Positions 34,175 to 42,331 of a stretch of 42,392 nt of DNA are shown one piece after another. Position 1 is the stretch's first letter. The number at the start of each line of letters is the position of its first letter. Both the position numbers and the translations under genes were made by a program. The notes beneath the pieces were generated by a model. The model worked only from the letters and a program-made list of their open reading frames with translations, ran no database searches and had not been told where the DNA came from. Source of the DNA: Chromatiaceae bacterium (GTDB lineage: Bacteria > Pseudomonadota > Gammaproteobacteria > Chromatiales > Chromatiaceae); the NCBI GenBank assembly GCA_003562815.1, contig PWTO01000261.1:1-42392 (forward strand), in the 5' to 3' direction.

Positions 34175-35758
34175 TCAGGCCGCCGATTCCGCAGCGGCCT
34201 TGGCATCGGCGAGATCGCGTTGGCGTTTCAGCGACCAGTGGATCACCAGGTTCAGCATCCGCATGGTCGCGCCGATGGCGGCAAACACCTGGTTGGCGTG
34301 CACACCGCGGGTCTTGAAGGTGCCACGATCATCGGCCCAGCTGATCGTACACTCGGTGAGCGCATCGGTGCGCCCACCCTTGGGGATGCGCACCTCGTAG
34401 TCGACCAGCGCCGGCAGGCTCAGGCCCTGGGTCTTGACCACCCGCGCCAAGGCCTTGTTGAAGGCATCGAAGCCGCCATTGCCGCTGCCGGTGGCGGTCA
34501 AATGCTCGCCGCGCAAACAGAGCTTGATGCTGGCGGTGGATTTCAGTCCATAGCTTGAGGAAACAGTGCAGGCGATCAGCTCGGCGTGGCTGTAATCCTT
34601 GCTTTCAAGAACCTCGGCGATGATGAACGGCAGATCCTCGGCGGTGATGGTCTTCTTCGAATCGCCGAGTTCGACGATGCGCTTCAACACCTTGCGCTGA
34701 TTCTCCTCGGAGAGCGTGATGCCGATGCGCTCCAAATTCTTCGCCAACGACGCCTTACCCGCGAGTTTGCCGAGGGCATAGACGCGCCGGCGCCCGAAGC
34801 GCTCTGGCGAGAGCTTGGTGTGATAGAGGCTACCCTTGTTGTCGCCATCGGCATGGATGCCAGCGGTCTGGGTGAAGACATCGTCGCCGACGATGGGCGC
34901 GTTATCGCCGATGCGCTTGCCCGAGAAGTATTGCACCAGCTCGCTGACGTGCCCAAGATGGCTCTCGTCGATGCCGATCTCCAGGCCGAGCTGATCGCGC
35001 AGATTCACCACCACTTCGGCCAGCGACGCATTACCGGCGCGCTCGCCCAGGCAGTTGACCGTGCAATGCACCGCTGCGGCGCCGGCCTGCGCGGCGGCGA
35101 AGACATTGGCGGTGGCCAGGCCGTAATCGTTGTGCGGATGGAAATCGAAGCGACAGTCCGGGAAGCGCCGGATCATGTCCGACAGTGCCGTGAAGACGCG
35201 TTCGGGCGTCATCACGCCGAGGGTATCGGGCAGCATGAAATGACCGACCCCGGTCTCGGCGAGGGCTTCGGTCAGCGCGTAGACATAGGCGCGATTGTCG
35301 GCATAGCCGTTCGACCAATCCTCGAGATAGAGATTGACGGCGAGGCCGCGCTCACGCGCGATCGCGATGTTCGCCCGCACATCTTCGGCATGTTGCTCGG
35401 GGGTCTTGCCAAGCTGGGTGCGGCAATGCTTCTCGCTGCCCTTGGCCAGCAGGTTGATCACCTGAGCGCCGGCGCGCCGAATCCAATCGACGCTGCGCCC
35501 GCCATCGACGAAGCCGAGCACCTCGACACGGCCATCGAGGCCTTTTGGACGCGCCCAGTCGACGATCTGCGCCACCGCCGCCAGCTCGCCCTCCGAGACC
35601 CGCGCCGAGGCGACCTCGATGCGATCGACCCGCAGCAGCTCGAGCAGCGCCTTGGCGATATTCACCTTCTCGTCGGGCGAGAAGGACACGCCCTGCGTCT
35701 GCTCGCCATCGCGCAGCGTGGTATCGAGGATCAGGATGTGTTGGTCGTCTGGGGTCAC
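34175..35758 (-). CDS. 2-isopropylmalate / citramalate synthase family enzyme
   Basis: This enzyme condenses acetyl-CoA with a 2-oxo acid (2-oxoisovalerate for leucine, or pyruvate to citramalate for isoleucine). The 527-residue product has the HMGL-like TIM barrel: ILDTTLRDGEQTQGVSFS (metal and catalytic Arg-Asp), LYLEDWSNGY, FMLPDTLGVMTPERV, FDFHPHNDYGLATAN (metal His pair), AVHCTVNCLGERAGNASLAEV and TQTAGIHADGD. A C-terminal LeuA-type dimerisation/allosteric domain begins near LIACTVSSSYGLKSTASIKLCL. Substrate choice cannot be read safely. The start is GTG 35758, which overlaps the thrC TGA by 4 bp (GTGA), so translation is coupled to thrC. Confidence 0.9.
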   Translation of the reverse strand: MTPDDQHILILDTTLRDGEQTQGVSFSPDEKVNIAKALLELLRVDRIEVASARVSEGELAAVAQIVDWARPKGLDGRVEVLGFVDGGRSVDWIRRAGAQVINLLAKGSEKHCRTQLGKTPEQHAEDVRANIAIARERGLAVNLYLEDWSNGYADNRAYVYALTEALAETGVGHFMLPDTLGVMTPERVFTALSDMIRRFPDCRFDFHPHNDYGLATANVFAAAQAGAAAVHCTVNCLGERAGNASLAEVVVNLRDQLGLEIGIDESHLGHVSELVQYFSGKRIGDNAPIVGDDVFTQTAGIHADGDNKGSLYHTKLSPERFGRRRVYALGKLAGKASLAKNLERIGITLSEENQRKVLKRIVELGDSKKTITAEDLPFIIAEVLESKDYSHAELIACTVSSSYGLKSTASIKLCLRGEHLTATGSGNGGFDAFNKALARVVKTQGLSLPALVDYEVRIPKGGRTDALTECTISWADDRGTFKTRGVHANQVFAAIGATMRMLNLVIHWSLKRQRDLADAKAAAESAA

Positions 35759-37155
35759 GGATGCTCTCGGGCCGAGGTGTCTAGGGTCTCGCGCATGAAA
35801 CGGCTCACCGCCTCGGCCTCGGCCGGCAGCTCGACGCAGCGCGTCTCGCGCTCGAGCAGGCCCTGCAACGGCGGTGGCGGTGGCGGCGCGATGCCGATGG
35901 CCTTGACCACCGCCGCATCGAACTTGGCCGGATGCGCGGTTGCGAGCACCACCGCGTCGGTGGTGTCGGCTGCGGCGCAGGCACCGACGGCGGTATGCGG
36001 ACAGAGGAGATAGCCACTGGTCCGATAGACACGGCGGATCTCGGCCAGCGTCTCGGCATCGGAGACAGCGCGCGCGTCGAAATCCTCGGCGACACGGCGC
36101 TGGCGCTCGCCATCGACCTGAAGCTGTCCGGTTTGTTCCATCTCGGCGAGCAGCGCGCGCACCGCCGCTGGGTCTTCGTCGAGCAGATAGTAGAGATAGC
36201 GCTCGAAGTTCGAGGCCAACTGAATATCCATCGCCGGGCTCAGGGTGTGATAGACCTCGCCGGCGCGGTAGACCCCAGTCTCGACGAAGCGGCTGAGGAT
36301 AGCGTTGCGATTGGTGGCAACGATCAGGCGATCGATCGGCAGCCCCATGCGCTTGGCCAGCCAACCGGCGAAGACATCGCCAAAGTTGCCGGTCGGCACC
36401 GAGAAGCTGACGCGCCGCCGGAGATCGCCGCCGCTGATTCGCCCCCAGGCGTAGAAGTAGTAGATGGTCTGCGCCAGGATGCGGGCCAGGTTGATCGAAT
36501 TGACGGCACCAAGTCGATACTGCTGTTTGAATGGCAGGTCGTTGAACAGCGTTTTGACGATGCGCTGTGCATCGTCAAACGTGCCCTGCACGGCGATATT
36601 GTGCACATTGGCATCGAGCACCGTGGTCATCTGCCGCTCCTGGATCGGCGACACGCGGCCCTTCGGATGCAGGATGAAGATCTCGATGCCCGCCTTGCCG
36701 CGCACGCCGTAGATGGCGGCCGAACCGGTATCGCCCGAGGTCGCGCCGACGATGCGCAGCACGCCGCCTTCGCGCGCGAGCAGGTATTCGAACACATGAC
36801 CAAGCAGTTGCAGCGCAACATCCTTGAACGCCGCCGTCGGGCCGTGGAACAGCTCGAGCCACTGCCGATCGCCATGTTCGGCGAGCGGCGTAACCTCGGG
36901 ATGGAAGAAGGTCGAGTAAGAGCGTTCGACCAGGCCAACCAGATCGGCGCGCGGGATACTGTCGCCAACGAAGAGCGTCAAGATCTCCACCGCGAGCGGC
37001 TGAAAGCTGAGCTGAGACCAGCCCGTCAAGGTGTCTGCGGACAGCGTCGGGATGCGCTCTGGCACCAGCAACCCACCGTCGGTCCCCAGCCCCATCATCA
37101 CCGCCTCGGCAAAGCCGACCGGCTCCACACCGCCGCGTGTACTCAGGTATCGCAT
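35755..37155 (-). CDS. thrC: Threonine synthase
   Basis: ThrC converts O-phosphohomoserine to threonine with PLP. The 466-residue product starts MRYLSTRGGVEPVGFAEAVMMGLGTDGGLLVPE, the usual N-terminus. PLP Lys lies in HGPTAAFKDVALQLLG. IVGATSGDTGSAAIYGVRGK, HPKGRVSPIQERQMTTV and VPTGNFGDVFAGWLAKRMGLPIDRLIVATN follow. This is the long, E. coli/yeast-type form. A Pro run (APPPPPP) near residue 430 is a local oddity. Together with lysC elsewhere in the window it serves the aspartate pathway. Its stop overlaps the following synthase start. Confidence 0.97.
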   Translation of the reverse strand: MRYLSTRGGVEPVGFAEAVMMGLGTDGGLLVPERIPTLSADTLTGWSQLSFQPLAVEILTLFVGDSIPRADLVGLVERSYSTFFHPEVTPLAEHGDRQWLELFHGPTAAFKDVALQLLGHVFEYLLAREGGVLRIVGATSGDTGSAAIYGVRGKAGIEIFILHPKGRVSPIQERQMTTVLDANVHNIAVQGTFDDAQRIVKTLFNDLPFKQQYRLGAVNSINLARILAQTIYYFYAWGRISGGDLRRRVSFSVPTGNFGDVFAGWLAKRMGLPIDRLIVATNRNAILSRFVETGVYRAGEVYHTLSPAMDIQLASNFERYLYYLLDEDPAAVRALLAEMEQTGQLQVDGERQRRVAEDFDARAVSDAETLAEIRRVYRTSGYLLCPHTAVGACAAADTTDAVVLATAHPAKFDAAVVKAIGIAPPPPPPLQGLLERETRCVELPAEAEAVSRFMRETLDTSAREHP

Positions 37156-37508
37156 TGTATCCTAGTCGCTGTTCGAGGGAAGCGCGGGGCCGCCCGAATG
37201 TGAACCCTTCAAGGTAGTGAAAAGAGACGTCGCTCGCAACAGGTGGCACCCTGATGGGGTACCCGAAACGTCCACCACAGCACCCGCACAACACTGCGGG
37301 AGCAAGACTCGGCCAGACCCCCTCATCGTTGACAGGGGATTGTACCGGGCAACACAATGCGCGACCGCTTGCCAAGCCGGGGATGGGGCGACGCACTGCG
37401 GCTCTTAAAATGATGCCAACAACAACGGTCAGGGCCTCGGCTGTACGCATCAGCGCGAGCCCCTTGACCTTCCACCTAAATCTGATCTCCTGAGGGAGGG
37501 ACATCACG
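37156..37508. other. Divergent intergenic region, thrC / symporter
   Basis: No gene is supported in these 353 bp. The stretch holds a 7-bp hairpin GGCACCC (37245-37251) / GGGTACC (37257-37263) and a promoter-like pair (next entry). Ribosome-site-like AGGGAGGG lies at 37493-37500, before the GTG at 37509. The thrC promoter must also lie here on the other strand, but no clear -10/-35 was seen. No riboswitch fold was recognised. Confidence 0.5.
37329..37358 (+). promoter_or_regulatory. Possible promoter of the symporter operon
   Basis: A perfect -35 TTGACA (37329-37334) is followed after 18 bp by CACAAT (37353-37358), which matches the -10 consensus at four of six positions. It lies about 150 bp before the first gene, leaving a long leader. 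Moderate evidence only. Confidence 0.4.
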
Positions 37509-37766
37509 GTGACACCCGAAAATCGGTCCGCCTACTGGAAGGCGAATCTTCGACTCCTAGCCATCTTACTGGCCATCTGGTTCGTCGTTTCCTATGGATT
37601 CGGCATCCTGCTGGTTGGGCCACTGAATCAATTCTATCTCGGCGGCTATCCACTCGGCTTCTGGTTCGCGCAGCAAGGTTCGATCTACATCTTCGTGGTG
37701 CTGATCTTCGTCTACGCGGCGCAGATGAATCGCCTCGACAAAAAATTCGACGTCGACGAAACCTGA
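37509..37766 (+). CDS. DUF4212 small subunit of a sodium:solute symporter
   Basis: The 85-residue protein has the DUF4212 pattern: a short charged N-terminus (AYWKANLRL), helix LLAILLAIWFVVSYGFGILLVG, the loop PLNQFYLGGYPLGFWFAQQGS and helix IYIFVVLIFVYAAQMNRLDKK. It is regularly found immediately upstream of an SSF transporter, as here (14-bp gap), and is thought to be its small subunit. The start is GTG 37509, with AGGGAGGG about 8 nt upstream. Confidence 0.95.
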   Translation: MTPENRSAYWKANLRLLAILLAIWFVVSYGFGILLVGPLNQFYLGGYPLGFWFAQQGSIYIFVVLIFVYAAQMNRLDKKFDVDET

Positions 37767-37779
37767 GGGACATGCTGTC

Positions 37780-39636
37780 ATGACATCATCGCTCGATTAC
37801 TGGACTTATGGCGTCGTCGGCGCCACCTTCGCACTCTACATCGGCATCGCCATCTGGGCGCGTGCCGGAACCACCGGTGAATTCTATGTCGCCGGCAAGG
37901 GCATCCATCCGGTCTCCAACGGCATGGCCACGGCCGCCGATTGGATGTCTGCGGCCTCGTTCATTTCCATGGCCGGCATGATCGCCTACAACGGCTACGG
38001 CGGCTCGGTGTTCCTGATGGGCTGGACCGGCGGCTACGTGCTGCTGGCACTGCTGCTGGCGCCTTACCTGCGCAAGTTCGGCAAGTTCACGGTGCCCGAG
38101 TTCATCGGCGACCGTTACTACTCGCAGACCGCGCGCATCGTCGCGGTGATCTGTCTGATCATGGCCTCGATCACCTACGTCATCGGTCAGATGCGCGGCG
38201 TCGGCGTGGCCTTCTCGCGCTTTCTCGAGACCAGCTACGAGATGGGCCTCTACGTCGGCATGGCGATTGTCTTCGTCTACGCCGTGCTCGGCGGCATGAA
38301 GGGCATCACCTACACCCAGATCGCGCAATATATTGTGCTGATCCTGGCCTACACCATCCCGGCGCTGTTCATTTCGTTGCAACTGACCGGCATCGTCGTG
38401 CCGCAGATTGGCCTCGGCGCCAACTACATACCACCGGATGGCGGCGAGGTGACGATGACCCTGCTCGGCAAGCTCGACCAGGTCGTGACCGATCTCGGCT
38501 TCAAGGAGTACACCACCCAGACCATGGGCAACACGGTGAACATGTTCGCCTACACCCTGTCGCTGATGATCGGTACCGCCGGCCTGCCACACGTGATCAT
38601 CCGCTTCTTCACCGTGCCCAAGGTCAAGGATGCGCGTTATTCGGCCGGTTGGGCGCTGGTGTTCATCGCCATTCTCTACACCACCGCTCCGGCGGTCGGC
38701 GCCATGGCGCGCTTGAACTTCATCGACACCCTGATGGTGCAAGATACCGAGACCACCGTGCATGGTCTGGCCGCATTCGAGCCGCAGCCCTATGACGCGT
38801 TGCCGGAGTGGTTCCAGAAATGGGAGCAGACGGGGCTCCTGGTCTGGCAAGACCTGAACAACGATGGTCTGGTCCAGTACTACAACGACGCAGACGAAGC
38901 CATCGCGGCTGAGGCTGCCGGACTCGGCTACGCGGGTAGCGAGATCTTCCACGGCACTGCTGACCGACTGTCGGCCGGCCCCGACCGCGACATCATGGTG
39001 CTCGCGAATCCGGAGATCGCCGGTCTGCCGAACTGGGTCATCGCCCTGGTCGTCGCCGGAGGCTTGGCCGCTGCCCTCTCGACCGCCGCAGGTTTGTTGC
39101 TTGCCATCTCCTCGGCCATCTCGCATGACCTGCTCAAGAGCGTGTTCATGAAGGACATCTCAGAGAAGAACGAACTCATGGCTGGGCGTATCGCCATGGC
39201 CGGCGCCATCGTGGTGGCCGGTTACCTTGGTCTCAATCCGCCGGGCTTTGCCGCCGGGACCGTCGCCATCGCCTTCGGACTCGCGGCAGCGTCGATCTTC
39301 CCGGCGCTGATGATGGGCATCTTCTACAAGAAGATGAACGACACCGGCGTGGTCGCCGGCATGCTCTCCGGTCTTTTGGTGACCCTGCTCTATGTGTTCC
39401 AGCACACCGGATGGTTCTTCATCCGAGGCACTGAGTTCCTAGCCCCTGAACTCGGCATGAGCGCCAATTGGTTCTTCGGCATTACGCCGAATGCCTTCGG
39501 CGTGGTTGGCGCGGTGGTGAACTTCGCCGTCGCCTTCGCCGTCGCCGCGTTCACGGCCCCGCCACCGGATCATATCCAACATCTGGTTGAGGATGTGCGC
39601 GTGCCCCGTGGTGCGGGCGAGGCTGTCGACCACTAA
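37780..39636 (+). CDS. Sodium:solute symporter (VC_2705-type, ActP-related)
   Basis: This 618-residue transporter belongs to the SSF family and probably imports a short organic acid such as acetate with Na+ or H+; the substrate is inferred from relatives. It has 12-13 hydrophobic helices. SSF landmarks include FYVAGKGIHPVSNGMATAADWMSAASFISMAG, GGYVLLALLLAPYLRKFGKFTVPEFIGDRY, GLPHVIIRFFTVPKVKDAR and VAGGLAAALSTAAGLLLAISSAISHDL. A hydrophilic insert at about residues 325-410 contains DLNNDGLVQYYNDADE, an EF-hand-like acidic loop that I believe is common in this subfamily. It is encoded with its DUF4212 partner. In a photoheterotroph or mixotroph, acetate uptake would make sense. Confidence 0.93.
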   Translation: MTSSLDYWTYGVVGATFALYIGIAIWARAGTTGEFYVAGKGIHPVSNGMATAADWMSAASFISMAGMIAYNGYGGSVFLMGWTGGYVLLALLLAPYLRKFGKFTVPEFIGDRYYSQTARIVAVICLIMASITYVIGQMRGVGVAFSRFLETSYEMGLYVGMAIVFVYAVLGGMKGITYTQIAQYIVLILAYTIPALFISLQLTGIVVPQIGLGANYIPPDGGEVTMTLLGKLDQVVTDLGFKEYTTQTMGNTVNMFAYTLSLMIGTAGLPHVIIRFFTVPKVKDARYSAGWALVFIAILYTTAPAVGAMARLNFIDTLMVQDTETTVHGLAAFEPQPYDALPEWFQKWEQTGLLVWQDLNNDGLVQYYNDADEAIAAEAAGLGYAGSEIFHGTADRLSAGPDRDIMVLANPEIAGLPNWVIALVVAGGLAAALSTAAGLLLAISSAISHDLLKSVFMKDISEKNELMAGRIAMAGAIVVAGYLGLNPPGFAAGTVAIAFGLAAASIFPALMMGIFYKKMNDTGVVAGMLSGLLVTLLYVFQHTGWFFIRGTEFLAPELGMSANWFFGITPNAFGVVGAVVNFAVAFAVAAFTAPPPDHIQHLVEDVRVPRGAGEAVDH

Positions 39637-39648
39637 GCTCGACCCACC

Positions 39649-39677
39649 GCGAAGCGCATCGCCTCGATGCGCTTCGC
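39649..39677 (+). repeat. Perfect 13-bp hairpin after the symporter gene
   Basis: GCGAAGCGCATCG (39649-39661) and CGATGCGCTTCGC (39665-39677) are perfect inverted repeats with a 3-nt loop, 13 bp after the stop. There is no T-run, so it is not itself an intrinsic terminator; it stands just before one and may protect the mRNA 3' end. Confidence 0.7.
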
Positions 39678-39691
39678 GCACGGTGAATATG

Positions 39692-39716
39692 GCCCCGCGT
39701 TTGCGGGGCTTTTTTT
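39692..39716 (+). terminator. Terminator of the symporter operon
   Basis: GCCCCGC (39692-39698) and GCGGGGC (39703-39709) form a 7-bp GC stem with a 4-nt loop, followed by seven T (39710-39716). This is a textbook intrinsic terminator. Confidence 0.93.
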
Positions 39717-39726
39717 AGACGCAAGC

Positions 39727-39755
39727 AAAAATGCCCAGCGTGACGCTGGGCATTT
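39727..39755 (-). terminator. sodB terminator
   Basis: AAATGCCCAGCG (39729-39740) and CGCTGGGCATTT (39744-39755) form a 12-bp stem with a 3-nt loop. On the minus strand it is followed by a T-run (A-run 39727-39731). It lies 45 bp after the sodB stop, back to back with the symporter terminator. Confidence 0.88.
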
Positions 39756-39800
39756 CTAACCGCCGCGATCCATGCCGCTGAGCGCGGTCGCCGCGTGCGT

Positions 39801-40382
39801 CTAGCCTGCGAAGTTCTTGGCGACAAACGCCCAGTTGATCTTGCCCCAAATCGCTTCGAGGTACTTCGGCCGCGCGTTGCGGTAGTCGACGTAGTAGGCG
39901 TGCTCCCACACATCCACGGTCAGCAGCGCGGTCTTGCCTTCGGTCATCGGCGTGCCGGCGTTCGAGGTGTTCATGATCTCGACGCTGCCATCGCTGTTTT
40001 TGACCAACCAGGTCCAGCCTGAGCCGAAGTTGGTGGCTGCAGACTGGCTGAACTGCGTTTTGAACTCCTCGAAGCTACCGAACTTGGCGTTGATCGCCTC
40101 GGCCAAGGCGCCGCTGGGCTCGCCGCCGCCGTTCGGGCTCAGGCAGTTCCAGTAGAAGCTGTGGTTCCAGACCTGCGCGGCGTTGTTGAACACGCCGCCG
40201 GATGAAGATTTGATGATCTCCTCGAGCGACTTGCCGTCGAACTCGGTGCCCGGCACCAGGTTGTTGAGATTGTTGACGTAGGTCTGGTGGTGCTTGCCGT
40301 AGTGATACTCGAGGGTCTCGGCCGAGATGACCGGCTCGAGGGCGTTCTTCTCGTACGGAAGAGGGGGAAGTTCATGTGCCAT
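39801..40382 (-). CDS. sodB: Superoxide dismutase (Fe type)
   Basis: SodB dismutates superoxide in the cytoplasm. The 193-residue product starts [40 protein letters not shown]. The metal ligands are His in [10 protein letters not shown], His in [18 protein letters not shown], and Asp/His in [29 protein letters not shown] and the length of 193 are typical of FeSOD. It has its own terminator. It is divergent from the NAGGN amidotransferase gene with a 125-bp gap. In an anaerobic phototroph it protects against occasional oxygen exposure. Confidence 0.97.
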   Translation of the reverse strand: MAHELPPLPYEKNALEPVISAETLEYHYGKHHQTYVNNLNNLVPGTEFDGKSLEEIIKSSSGGVFNNAAQVWNHSFYWNCLSPNGGGEPSGALAEAINAKFGSFEEFKTQFSQSAATNFGSGWTWLVKNSDGSVEIMNTSNAGTPMTEGKTALLTVDVWEHAYYVDYRNARPKYLEAIWGKINWAFVAKNFAG

Positions 40383-40507
40383 ACTGACTCTCCTGGCTTG
40401 GTTGCTGGGTCGGTTGTTGGGATGGGTGAATGGAACGCTAGCGGTAAAAACATAGGCCCGAGATGTCGGATATCAAGGAAAAATAGGCTGGCGGAGGTAA
40501 AAAGCTG

Positions 40508-42301
40508 ATGTGTGGCATTTGCGGAGAACTACGCTTCGACGGAACACCGGCGGATCTGGGCGCCATCGCGCGGATGATGGAGCGTTTGCAGGCGCGCGGA
40601 CCCGATCATGGCGGCAGCTATGGCGATGGCGCGGTGGCGCTTGGCCATCGGCGCCTGTCGATCATCGACCTCTCGGCGCGCTCGAATCAACCGATGGTCG
40701 ATCAGGGACTCGGGCTCGCGCTGGTGTTCAACGGCACCATCTACAACCACCCCGAGCTGCGCCGCGAGCTGCGCGATCGTGGCTACAGCTTCTTTTCCGA
40801 TGGCGACACCGAGGTCATTCTCAAGGCCTGGCATGCCTGGGGCGAACGCTGCGTCGAGCGGCTGCACGGGATGTTCGCGTTCGCGATCTGGGACACCAAC
40901 CGGCGCCAGCTCTTCCTCGCGCGCGATCGCTTCGGCATCAAGCCGCTCTATTGGAGCGAGGCCAGCGGCCGGCTGCGCTTCGCCTCGACCACTCAGGCAC
41001 TGGTTGCCGCCGGTGGGGTCGGCGGCGGGATCGACCCGGTGGCGCTGCATCACCTGTTCACGCTGCATGCAGTGGTGCCGGCACCGCGCACCATTCTCAA
41101 CGATCTGCGCAAGCTCCCGCCCGCGCACTGGCTGCGCATCGATGCCGATGGGCGGCGCACCGAGCAGCGCTACTGGCAGTTGAATGCAACCCGAGGCACG
41201 AGCGGTTCCGGGCTCCCGACGCGCGATGCCGAGTGGATCGAGGCCATCCACGACACGCTCGAGGCGGCCGTGCGCAAGCGCCGCGAGATCGCTGACGTGC
41301 CGGTTGGCGTGCTGCTCTCGGGCGGGCTCGATTCCAGCCTGCTGGTGGCGCTGCTGGCCGAGCACGGCGTCGGCGATCTGCACACCTTCTCAGTCGGTTT
41401 CGAGGACACGCCGGAGGAAGCCGGCAGCGAGTTCGAATATTCCGATCAGGTCGTTGCGCATTTCGGTACCCGCCATCACCGCTTCCAGGTGCCTAATGAC
41501 GAGGTGCTGCGGCGCCTGCCCGAGGCGGTCGATGCGATGACCGAGCCGATGTTCGCTCAGGACGCGGTCGCCTTCTATCTGCTCGCCGAGCAGGTCTCGC
41601 GCGAGATCAAGGTGGTGCAGTCCGGTCAGGGCGCCGACGAGGTCTTTGGCGGCTATTTCTGGTACCCGCGCATCGCCGCCGAGACCGAGGGCGCGCCGGT
41701 CGACCGGCTGCGCCGGCATTATTTCGACCGCGATCACGATGAGTACCTGCGGATGGTCGCGCCAGCCTACGCCGGGCCAGACCACACCGGCGCCTCGATC
41801 GCCGAGCGGCTCGCCGAGCCGGGCGCCGATGAAGTCATCGATGCGGTGCTGCGGCTCGATGTGACCACGCTGATCGTCGATGATCCGGTGAAGCGGGTCG
41901 ACAACATGACCATGGCCTGGGGCCTGGAAGCGCGGGTGCCCTTCCTCGATCACCAGTTGGTCGAGCTGGCGGCGCGTTGCCCGCCAGAGCTGCGACTGCG
42001 CGACGGTGGCAAGTATCCGCTCAAGGCGATTGCACGCGGGCGGTTGCCCGATGCGGTGATCGATCGGCCCAAGGGCTATTTCCCGATGCCGGCGCTCAAG
42101 TACGTGCGCGGGGCCTTCCTGGACTTCATGCGCGATATCCTCAACGCGCAGGCCTGCCGCGAGCGGGGGCTGTATCGTCGCGAGTACATCGAGCGGCTAT
42201 TGGATGCACCCGACCGGCATCACACCCGCATCCAGGGCAGCAAGCTCTGGCATGTCGCCCTGCTCGAGTACTGGCTGCAGCGCCACATCGACGGGCGCTA
42301 G
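40508..42301 (+). CDS. N-acetylglutaminylglutamine amidotransferase
   Basis: This asparagine-synthase-like enzyme amidates N-acetylglutaminylglutamine to NAGGN, a dipeptide osmolyte. The 597-residue protein has an N-terminal glutaminase domain with catalytic Cys2 (MCGICGELRFDG), RGPDHGG, GHRRLSIIDLS, VFNGTIYNH and FFSDGDTEVILKAWHAWG. The synthetase domain has PP-loop LLSGGLDSSLLVAL, SVGFEDTPEEAGSEFEYSDQV, QGADEVFGGYFWYPR and GLEARVPFLDHQLVELA. Opening blocks and length fit the subfamily found in NAGGN operons rather than AsnB. GGAGGT stands 9 nt before ATG 40508. Another open frame follows after 30 bp, where the N-acetylglutaminylglutamine synthetase gene is expected. Confidence 0.88.
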   Translation: MCGICGELRFDGTPADLGAIARMMERLQARGPDHGGSYGDGAVALGHRRLSIIDLSARSNQPMVDQGLGLALVFNGTIYNHPELRRELRDRGYSFFSDGDTEVILKAWHAWGERCVERLHGMFAFAIWDTNRRQLFLARDRFGIKPLYWSEASGRLRFASTTQALVAAGGVGGGIDPVALHHLFTLHAVVPAPRTILNDLRKLPPAHWLRIDADGRRTEQRYWQLNATRGTSGSGLPTRDAEWIEAIHDTLEAAVRKRREIADVPVGVLLSGGLDSSLLVALLAEHGVGDLHTFSVGFEDTPEEAGSEFEYSDQVVAHFGTRHHRFQVPNDEVLRRLPEAVDAMTEPMFAQDAVAFYLLAEQVSREIKVVQSGQGADEVFGGYFWYPRIAAETEGAPVDRLRRHYFDRDHDEYLRMVAPAYAGPDHTGASIAERLAEPGADEVIDAVLRLDVTTLIVDDPVKRVDNMTMAWGLEARVPFLDHQLVELAARCPPELRLRDGGKYPLKAIARGRLPDAVIDRPKGYFPMPALKYVRGAFLDFMRDILNAQACRERGLYRREYIERLLDAPDRHHTRIQGSKLWHVALLEYWLQRHIDGR

Positions 42302-42331
42302 TCTGGGGCACCGGAGCACTGGGGGTCTGCT

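Noticed and set aside
34586-36013. 475-residue plus-strand frame across the LeuA/CimA-family gene and thrC
   Set aside because: It is antisense to two genes with clear catalytic motifs and has no homology I can recognise.
35759-36364. 202-codon upstream extension of the LeuA/CimA-family gene
   Set aside because: It lies inside thrC in another frame and is Arg/Ala-rich shadow sequence; the GTG at 35758 with the 4-bp overlap is the natural start.
37770-37800. Single CTGTCAT at the symporter start as a Pho box
   Set aside because: There is no second heptad 11 bp away, and it lies across the start codon.
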